A DNA stretch of 64,000 bases from Brachionus manjavacas (taxonomy: Eukaryota > Rotifera > Eurotatoria > Ploima > Brachionidae): contig JAHQIY010000004.1 in NCBI GenBank assembly GCA_019054805.1, forward strand, positions 8,378,501-8,442,500. The letters run 5' to 3'. The translations under genes were made by a program, and so were the position numbers. This document shows positions 55,601 through 64,000 of the stretch, in pieces. The notes under the pieces were generated by a model. The model was not told where the DNA came from. It saw nothing but the letters and a program-made list of their open reading frames with translations, and made no database searches. The number at the start of each line of letters is the position of its first letter. Position 1 is the first letter of the stretch.

Positions 55601-55699
55601 GGCCTCAGTCTTAATTAAGGAGTTGGGATCTTTAAAAAAAATTCGGAAACTTTGTATTAACCCGTTATAACTATGATATTTAGTCTTTTACTTCTTTAA

Positions 55700-55765
55700 A
55701 CAAGTATTTGTCATTAAATAACTGATTTGTCAGTACAAAATTGACACCAAGCAATTTATTTTTGT
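55700..55765 (+). repeat. Right-end remnant of a TGACAAA-type element
   Basis: Three TTTGTCA words (55709, 55728, 55755 regions) in the same orientation as the right end of the 34072-34576 element, ending TTTTTGTCACTAGG. No matching left end nearby. Confidence 0.4.
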
Positions 55766-55799
55766 CACTAGGCTAATTTTAAATTAAAAAAAGCATGCA

Positions 55800-57110
55800 T
55801 TTCATGCTTTGTAATTGACACAAATCTAAATGCTCCTAATATAGATTTAATTAATATCGAAAAAAATAGAGAAATAATTGAACAATATATTGATTTTTTT
55901 TTAAACAGAAAATCAATGCATATTTGACGAGCCTATCAGTATTGAAGAAATTACCTTGGTGCTTAAAAGAGAAGGCAGCTTCGGCACCAAACTAAATTCA
56001 TAATCTTATCTAAAAAAATTAACCGCATAATACTTTAAAAGAAATTATTCATCTTCTTAGTTTAGGCCCTAGAGAAAGTAAATTCCCAAAGTATGAAAAT
56101 CCGTTTTCATTATTACGATATCTATAAAATCTTTTTTAACACAAGATCCAGCTAACTATGGACTAATCTGTATGACAAGCTGTCTAGAAAAGCTGTTGGA
56201 ACATTTAGTCTGTTCGCAATTATACAATTATTTAGAAAAAAAACTCATTGTTAATTCATAGGCAATCAGGTTTTGGAAAAAATCGACGAACCTGCTGATA
56301 ATCTTTTGTTCCTAATCCAAAAATTGTAGAATTTTTTACCTTATTTCATCAAATTAAGTAACCACACATATGGGAAATTTTCTAGTATTTGAATTTATTT
56401 TTCAAAAATTTTTGTCTGGTTTTTTAAAGAAAATTTGACAGTCATTTGTTCGAACTTACTTGTTTCTAATAGAAGAAAAAAATGGTTAAATTTCTTTTAT
56501 TTTTTTTTGGATCACTTTTTTAGAGTAAAGAAAAAAAGTTTGTTCCCTATTTTTTTTCTAATACCCGCAAAGCACTTTATAGAGTTTGGCATGATGGTCT
56601 TATCTATAAACAAATATAGATGAACCTTGCCCCTTACCTAATACATTAGACTAATTCATTTTTAGACTCAATGTCAGTTAAAGTAAATGTAGATGGTCAT
56701 ATAAGTGATGAATACCTTATTACTGCAGGTGTAATATTTCAAAAGATTTACCTAAAAGAGTATAAACAAATATCGAATACTCTCTTCTTTTTGCTGAAGA
56801 CTTTTTCACATTCTAAATTTTTAAGAAAACAGGAAATCTCGAAAATAAGATAAACAAATACTTAGACATTTTAGAAAAATGGCTTTTCGAGTGAAAGATG
56901 AAAATATCTGTTGAAAAATCTTTTTCAATGTCTTCACCAAATATAATAAAGAAAGTATTGATTATCCTTGAAACTGAAAATGCAAGAATACAAGATACCT
57001 GAAAATAAAATTAATAATCAAAAGGAAATCGTTTAAGAGTTGGACTCCAGATCTTATTAGTGAATTTTTAAATTGTAGATTGATTAAATAGAGTGAGAAT
57101 GTTTTTTGGA
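55800..57110 (+). mobile_element. LINE copy F: highly decayed reverse transcriptase
   Basis: Pieces in order: DEPISIEEITLVLKREG, an ANYGLICMTSCLEKLLEH block (the YRPIS...KLLERI motif), YLEKKLIVN with a GFGKN piece, VNVDGHISDEYLITAGV (the VNGHLSD...AGVLQGS motif), then a degenerate TLFFLLKTFSHS at the YxDD position. No 3' tail recognised. Confidence 0.65.
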
Positions 57111-57710
57111 TTAAACTTTAAAATATGCTTCCCAATGGTGTTTGGAAGTTCACGGTTAAAATTAATGAAAAAATTTCTTAATTATTAGTATTATTATTAT
57201 TAAACAAATTAATAAATAATCCAAATTCCGAAAATTTATTAACCGAAATTACCAAAGAAAATTGAAAATTTAGCTAAGGAACATGGGAAAGCCCGAAGGC
57301 GTCTCAAAAAACTTGATGTCCTTTTCTAAAGATAACTTTTAACAAGCAGACCTCTGAATTGCGTTTTTTTTTGGAGGAATTTTGGAGCCATAACTGGCTG
57401 GAGTTTAAAAACAAAATAAAAAAGAAAAGAAATCCACTTTTAAGTAGGCCTTTTTGGATAAAAAAATAATTTAAGTTCAAAGAAATGTTTAAGACAAATA
57501 TCCTCGTTTATCAACAATGATAAAGAGCTTAGTACAAAAATAGGTAAAGTAGAAATATCACAAACAACTCATATCTTTTTTTTTAATAAATAAAGTACAA
57601 AATAATTTATAATTAAAATAAACATTTAAATAGAAAAAATAAAAATTGTATAGAAAAATAAAACATCTAGTCAATTTATTAATTAAAATTTATTTTTCCT
57701 GTGATCTCTA

Positions 57711-57745
57711 AGGAGTGGTCCAGGTTTTAGCAATAACTGTATTAA
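57711..57745 (-). repeat. Solo end of the GGTTATTGCTAAAACACGG family
   Basis: On the minus strand CAGTTATTGCTAAAACCTGG followed by ACCACTC matches the tips of the elements at 20197 and 46533. The partner end is not visible nearby, so this is a truncated copy. Confidence 0.45.
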
Positions 57746-58054
57746 ATCATACAAAAAAAGAAAAAAATTATGCAAAATGTTTTAAGCAAAAACTATCAAA
57801 TTGCAGACAACTATTTTAAATTAAAAAAATGAAAATTATCTGCTCTAAAAACTAAATAAAAAAAAATTACACAAAAAAAATCATTTAATTAGAATAATAA
57901 TATTTTTTGATCTACAGTGATATTACTATTTTAATTTTTTTGATTTCTAGATAATCCTTAATAACGAAAGGAGTTTTAATATTCACTGCCATTTTAAATT
58001 CAACAAATTCAAGTAACTGTATTTTTTTCCTTTCATTTTATTATTAAAACAATT

Positions 58055-58175
58055 GACTTATTCAAAAACAAACTAGATAACATATAGAGTGACTAATATT
58101 GCTTACAGTCTGATTAATCCAGACTTCACGTATAAGCGTAGCAATTATCATTGTTATTATTATTATTATCATTTT
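58055..58175 (+). mobile_element. LINE 3' end, same family as 48735-49440
   Basis: AATTGACTTATTCAAAAACA with CTAGATAACATA, then GATTAATCCAGACTTCACG and GCGTAGCAATTATCATTGTT, matches 49305-49420 closely, ending in an ATT microsatellite. The copy is truncated just inside the ORF end. Confidence 0.75.
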
Positions 58176-58429
58176 TTTCGAAAAAATTGCCCAAAAAATA
58201 TAAAAATATGAAAATATAAAAATTTTTTCACAAATTTCTAGTTATAAGAATTGAAAGAAATTCTTATTAATATTTCACAAAAATATATAAAAATATTAAA
58301 ATGTTAAAATGTAAAATTATTTACATTTGTCTATATTTCCTTTAATTGAATTAAAATGAAGGAATTTTTTTTTCTTCAAATAATGATAAAAATTGGTATT
58401 TTTTTTAAATTAGGAGAAGAAGCTGTCTA

Positions 58430-58560
58430 GGAAAATTACATCCGCTGACATTCTTGTGTTTCTTTTTCAAAAATTTCAAAATCATTCAAGAAAAATGGTG
58501 GTCTTTTATGATATTTCTACAGCCTTTGGCAAAATTTTAGAATAATAATTTAATTTTTAA
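58430..58560 (+). mobile_element. LINE reverse-transcriptase fragment
   Basis: TSADILVFLFQKFQNHSRK and VVFYDISTAFGKIL match the reverse-transcriptase block T.DNL..L...........A.....D.SKAFD. It corresponds to the region after HRLTADNLYFLIQK in copy D. Confidence 0.6.
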
Positions 58561-60224
58561 ACATAGTAAAATGAGCTTATCTAATTCACTTGACAATATC
58601 AATGTTCACAATTAAGTTATAATAAAATACCATTTTTTTTTCATTAAATCGACAATTTTTATAATTATAGAACATTATCTTTTACCTAACTGATCAATTT
58701 TAATAGTATTGATTAAAATAAAATATCATATTTTATTGAAGGCGTTTAAAAGACTAAAGATAGTAAGAAATAGCTGACTAATTATGGTACAAAAATCGTC
58801 AGACTGGTCGATGAATATAAAGAAAGTTTCGAATAAAGATTTATCGAATGTCCAGATTTCAAAAGATCATATCCTCCATATTTACAGAACAAATCAATAC
58901 TTTAAACTATTAGGGCATGTAATGAAATTTCAATGCATAGCGTCTATTTTTTTTACTTATTTTATTTTATCTTAAATTTAATTCAATTTTTATTTTACTT
59001 TAAAATTCGGCTAATTTCGTTATTTACAACTATCCTTGTTATTCTTCCAGTAAGTTATATCACAATCTTTCCTATTAATCCTTATGCAATTATTTTGATA
59101 TATTTCAGTTCTAAAATTGGATTCGTGGCTATTAAAAGTTTATTCAATTAATAAGCCTGTGATATATATAATATTAGTTTAACCTTAAAATTAATCAAAT
59201 AAAAAAATAAACTCATTTTATATAAGTAAAAATCTATTACTAACTTTTTATTTTTAAGAAGTCAATTTATATTTTTCAGTAAAATCTAAATTTTGACGAA
59301 ATAAGCTTGAAAATTTACACAGAATTTCAATTTTTTCAAGATTAACAGATTTTAAATAATCTTAATCATTTCAAAAAGATGATAGACCAAAATGAGATCA
59401 AAACGATAAAAATACCCTCTGAAATTCAAGTCGGTTGTAATGAATATATTATACAAAAATTACAGAGTCCAAGTTTTGCGAGCGGAAAATAAAAATTTGC
59501 TCGACCTTTTTTGCTTTGAGATATTATTTAAACGAATTTAATTAATAAATTTATAGATAAAATAATATATTTAAGTATATTCCCTTCACTTTCATAATTT
59601 ACTAACACTATTATGAGTGACGATTCGAAAATGGTTTTTAAAATCATTATTTTTTTAATGTCAGATATTTCTTTTTAAGAAGACAAATTTTCCTTTAAAT
59701 AGAAGACTTTTTGAATTTTCATAAAATTCCAAAAGAAAACTTAAATTCTTAATAAAAGTATGGATTTTGGATTATTTAAATTTCTGTGAGTGTTGGATTG
59801 TGAAGTAATAAGTGTTTTATTAAACTTTTTAATTTAAAGAAAAAGATAAATGAAAAGTTTCCAATTTATTGATTATTTTTTTTCAATAAAGTTGTACGCT
59901 AATTTAAAGTTGAATTTTAAAATTTTTTGAAATAAAACTAACATAAACATTTAATTTGTATCTTTTTTAAATTACAACCATGAAATTCATGATTATTTGT
60001 GAATAAATTCATAAGGGTTACTTGTGACCGGGACTCTAATTAAATTAAAGAAATTTCAAAATAAATTTCCTCAATTTTAAATTAAATTATTAAAAATTTT
60101 TCTGTAATTTTTGGAAAACTTGGATGAAAACTTGCAACGCCCTTAGTTGTTTGTTACGTGTCTTTTAATTCCAAGAAGTTGTAAAGGTTCAGGTATGTCT
60201 TTAAAGAATTAAGTATATTTGCCT

Positions 60225-60385
60225 TTATTTATGCCTCTGTGCCTTTATATATGTTTAATGAAAAGTAAAAAGTTCAAATGTTTTTATACGTTTAAACATC
60301 TTTGTCATCCATTAGTTTAATGAAAATTAAATAGAAAAGAAATATTCTTGGCTTAAATTATTTTTATAATAGAAGTAATAAAAGC
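60225..60385 (+). repeat. Dispersed repeat, copy 1
   Basis: Shares with 62590-62820 the order GTTTTTATACGTTTAAA (TTTTTACACATTTAAA), ATCTTTGNCATCCATTA, then AAAATTRAATAGRAAAGAAA and TATTCNTNGCTTAA, with TATAATANAAGTAATAA. Element type unknown. Confidence 0.55.
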
Positions 60386-62589
60386 TTTTTGTTTTTTTAA
60401 TTAATTTACTTTCGATTTACTTAACGAAATTAAGTATTTAAGCTCCTTTTGTTATAAAGGAAAAAGGAATTAAAAAATAATTTTTTTATTCTATATTGCC
60501 CAAAAAAAATTAAAAATCTGATTTTTTAATCGTGAAAATTGGTGTAGTTACCTTGCTTTTCGTATTTTAGCGATATTGTCCAGAATTTTCCAATTGATGG
60601 ATACTAGCTTTGATTGACAACGATGTTGGTATTTTTCTATTAAAGAAAATTTTTCTCCTAATTCATTTAGTAATTAAAGTCAACAAAATTCAAGTTAACA
60701 AAACTTTTATCTCAAAGAAACTGAAATCTTTGCACCATATTTTTTTTTGATATGCCAATAATTAAATTCTTATACTTTGAGTCCAAACTTGGTTTAATAA
60801 ATCTTGGTTAAATACTCTGCAAAGTAACTAAAAATGTTATTGACAAATTTTGCCATATTTTAAATTAACTACGCCAGCTATATAAATTTACAAAATTAAT
60901 ATTAGACATCTAGAATTTTAGTCTAAAATTCACAAATGCCTCTTTCAAATTTATATATGTTTATTTTGAAATTCATTAGATTTTTTTTAATTCAGTAAAT
61001 ATAATCATTATTATTTATTTAACCATTATAGTTGAGTTAAAAAATGAACTAAATATACAAAAAAAGAAACGATATCAACATATATCAACAAATTATTCTA
61101 ATTTTAAAATAATTGAAAATATCTTTGATGCTAATTTAAATTTAATAACGTTTTGACTGCATACATATATATAGTATAAACAATCTTTATAAATGATTAT
61201 TATTCAAAAAAATCTAAAGCAAAGAAATTAAATTTAAAAATTAAAAAAATTAATTTCATAAGGGATAAGAAGGAATAACAAAATTTGCGCAAATTAGCTT
61301 TCAAAATTTATTGCTTTGTGTTTGCAAAAAATTATGATTTCTAAGAAAGACTTGATATTCTCTTAGCATTTTATTAATGTGCAATTATATGCTAAATAAT
61401 TGTTAAAACTAAAAATTTGTTCTCTCATTATTTCTCTTGTTTAATTTTATCGTTGAATTTTATAACTTTCGCTATAATGATGTTATTTAACTCTAGTTCA
61501 AATTGTTTTTAGTTTATGAATAAACTCCGAGCAGTGAATTTAAACAAAAAAAAAAGTTTAATATTAAAAAGTAAAATGTAAAGTAAAAATTAATAATAAG
61601 ATAAGGCAAATAAATGAGATTTAGACTGAATGAATAGGACATATCATCAAAATAAAAGTTTTTAATTTAGTATTTTATTAGATGATTAGCAGCTGAAAAA
61701 AAGCATTGTGAATTTCAAAAATGAAATAACGTTGTTAATCTAAAATAGATTCTTTAAATGGATTCATTAAATCGAAGTTAGTTCATGCTAAAACATTTAA
61801 TGTATCAGATTCAAAAATTTGCACAACCATTTTATGTCTCTCAGTAGGAGAATTTTTAAGAAAGTACCAGTCTTTTTAACTTTTAAGTGTGCATAAATAT
61901 GAATAACCAAAAGATCAAAAGGTTTGTTAAAGCGTTTCAGATTGTACCAGGCATCTCATCTAAAATTGTTATCTAAATATTTTTTTTATATTTTTCTTCT
62001 ACCCACTTAGAACGAAAAAAATCTACATTCAACAGATTTTTAAACAAACAAATCGTAAAATTGATCTTCTTTTTGGGCTTTTTTTTAATTTCCTAAATTT
62101 TTGTAAAAACTAAACAAAAAATTTCAATCTGAATAAATTAATTTTTTAAAGATTTAGGAAATTAACTTTTAAAATTTAATAACTTTAATAAAATTCTTAG
62201 CATAAATATTTTTTTTTTTATAATATTTCTTAAACAAAACCAATTAAATTTGTTTCAAACAATCGCAAATAATTTTTCAAAGGCAATTTTGCAGATTTAA
62301 AATTAAAAAAAAGTAATCATAATTTGTATTCTTTAAAAGTGTTAATAGACTAAAATCATCCTTGAAGTCTAAATCAACAAAAATTGCTAAAATCAATTTT
62401 AGATAGAAATTTGGAAAAAACATTAATTTATATATTTATAATCTTAACGCAAAAAAGTAGAAATGATGCATCCTATTACATTAAGGATCATTAATAAATT
62501 AAAAATTCATTTAAATTATTTTTTAATTTAGAATTTAACCAATTTAAAATATGAAGTATATTTCCTTAATTTATTATTTAAAGAGAAAA

Positions 62590-62820
62590 GAAAATCTTTG
62601 CTTTTGTGTCTCAGACTTTTATGTTTATAAAAGAGTAAGAAAGTTAAAAAGTTTTTACACATTTAAATATCTTTGGCATCCATTATTTTACTCTGAGATA
62701 TACTTTAACGATAAATTTTATTGTTACAATAAATTTAATGAATTAGATTAATAAAAATTGAATAGGAAAGAAATATTCCTAGCTTAATTTTTTCTATAAT
62801 ATAAGTAATAATTCAGTTAA
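62590..62820 (+). repeat. Dispersed repeat, copy 2
   Basis: Second copy of the 60225-60385 repeat with about 55 extra bases after CATCCATTATTTTA. The 66-codon frame at 62551-62751 runs through it and is probably not a gene. Confidence 0.55.
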
Positions 62821-64000
62821 TTTTTTTTGATATTATACAAACATAATTGGAATGATTGACTGAAATGAATGACATTGAAATAAGTTAAAAAAAATTAAAA
62901 TTAGACTCTTAGAGAATTTTAGGATTTTATCCAAATATGTCAGTAAAAATATTAAAAATATTTATTTTTTTAACTAAAAAAATTTTTTGACATATATAAT
63001 TTTTTTCTTTAATATGTACCTCTAAAAATAATTAAAACCCAAGATAAATTGATAAATTGTTGAAAGCTGACCCTTTCTATTGCATAATCTGTTTTCGTAA
63101 TCTTTTCTCTCCGATAAACATTTAGTATGGTTATCACATAAGATTAATGTATCGAAAATTTAGGTATTAAAATTTCAAAAAACCGCCAAAAATAATAGAG
63201 GATTCTTTTTATTAACTAATTAAGTTAATAAATAAACTTTTATTAACTTTTAAATCTTCGGAACCGACCGAACAAATGTTTAAATATTTATTTCTGTCAC
63301 AATCTATAGCAAAATAATTTGAAAAAATGAATGCATCTCATACAAATTTTTATATTAATTGCTTGATGCCATTTTTAAATAAAAACTGTTTTTGTTTTTA
63401 CTCATGAGTTCAAAAATTTCTAATTTTTAAGGATTCTTTAGAAACGAGTGATTTTTTCAATTTTGACAACAACAAAATACCATTGACTTAAAATCAAAAT
63501 CAAAATGTGTCATTAGATAAAATAAAATGAAAATTATTATGATTTTGATTTTTTGAATTAAATAAATCTATTAAGAGTTTACCTGAATTTTCATCTTCAA
63601 AATAGAAATAAACTAGCTTTAAACTAGCTTTTTTAGCTGAAAACACTCAGTATTTTAGAAAAATCATAAATAAAAAGCCAACATTAATTGAAGGCATCTT
63701 GTTCTCGCTAACGATGTATTTAAATTGAAATCACAATCACCATGGTTTACTCGAATTAAATTTTTTGAATAAAATTATTTATAAAAATTATTATTTATGC
63801 AAATAATGCAAAAATTTCTCATGTAAAAATCTAAAAAAATAAGCAGAAAAAATCATTCTTTAAAAAAAAAAATAGGCTATTTTTTAAGAGCTAAATAATT
63901 TTTTTTTCTAAAAAAATGTGAAAAAAATTAAAAATTTACTCATAAATATAACGAGTCCAGATTCAAACAAATTTTTTACAATTTGTCATTAGGATGAAAA

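Larger units (their letters stand above)
59160..64000. other. Gene-free A/T-rich end of window
   Basis: No host gene, RNA gene or transposon ends recognised in nearly 5 kb, apart from the repeat pair at 60225-60385 and 62590-62820. Chance frames such as 62551-62751 fall inside the repeat. Confidence 0.5.

Noticed and set aside
62551-62751. 66-codon frame
   Set aside because: Falls in a dispersed repeat whose other copy (60225) does not keep the frame.
1-64000. CRISPR arrays, bacterial operons, phage genes, riboswitches
   Set aside because: The genes are animal genes with spliceosomal introns; no regularly spaced repeats of CRISPR type were seen.

Overview
The window is AT-rich animal nuclear DNA. 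The genes have metazoan-only or broadly eukaryotic identities (NUP88, VDAC, MLH1, PET117, PNLIP-type lipase, TMEM145/GPR180-like receptor, caspase with a death domain, ependymin-related protein, P5C reductase, TOM20, PP2A-B56). Introns are mostly short (about 43-60 bp) with GT-AG ends. Spacers are long and full of degraded transposons. A small invertebrate fits best. A rotifer such as Brachionus is my guess from base composition, intron size and gene style, but nothing here proves it.

Layout. 1-5.5 kb: a decayed Mutator-like element, then the 12-exon NUP88 gene (+). 5.5-9.8 kb: LINE debris, then VDAC (+), which carries an extra 99-nt exon. 11.9-14.3 kb: intronless MLH1 (-) with two-exon PET117 (-) ending 38 bp upstream of it. 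16.8-18.4 kb: intronless secreted lipase (-). 18.4-23.3 kb: transposon-rich spacer with a second Mutator-like element, a SINE split by a terminal-inverted-repeat (TIR) element, a TA-flanked TIR element and LINE pieces. 23.35-28.4 kb: TMEM145/GPR180-like gene (-); its one long intron holds a pogo-like element and a GATATC-rich MITE. 28.85-31.7 kb: caspase (+) with a C-terminal death domain. 34.9-37.1 kb: ependymin-related protein (-) and P5C reductase (-), both intronless. 38.3-39.25 kb: an unrecognised protein (+) with four 13-residue tandem repeats. 40.7-41.4 kb: TOM20 (-). 43.95-50.9 kb: PP2A-B56 (-), whose 5-kb intron holds a 1-kb foldback element, a SINE and a LINE. 51.6-58.6 kb: a transposon graveyard with a TIR element carrying a Merlin-like fragment nested in a Tc1/mariner transposase, plus several LINE copies. 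59-64 kb: no gene recognised, one dispersed repeat pair.

The host genes do not form one pathway. VDAC, TOM20 and PET117 are mitochondrial, NUP88 is nuclear-pore, MLH1 is mismatch repair. The most interesting points are the caspase with a C-terminal death domain, the VDAC exon that would add a beta-hairpin to the barrel, the PET117-MLH1 tandem pair, and several TIR transposon families with clear target-site duplications (TSDs) and arrays of short subterminal motifs. Exon boundaries were worked out by hand from reading frame and GT-AG signals; all host-gene phases close, but no transcript was available.
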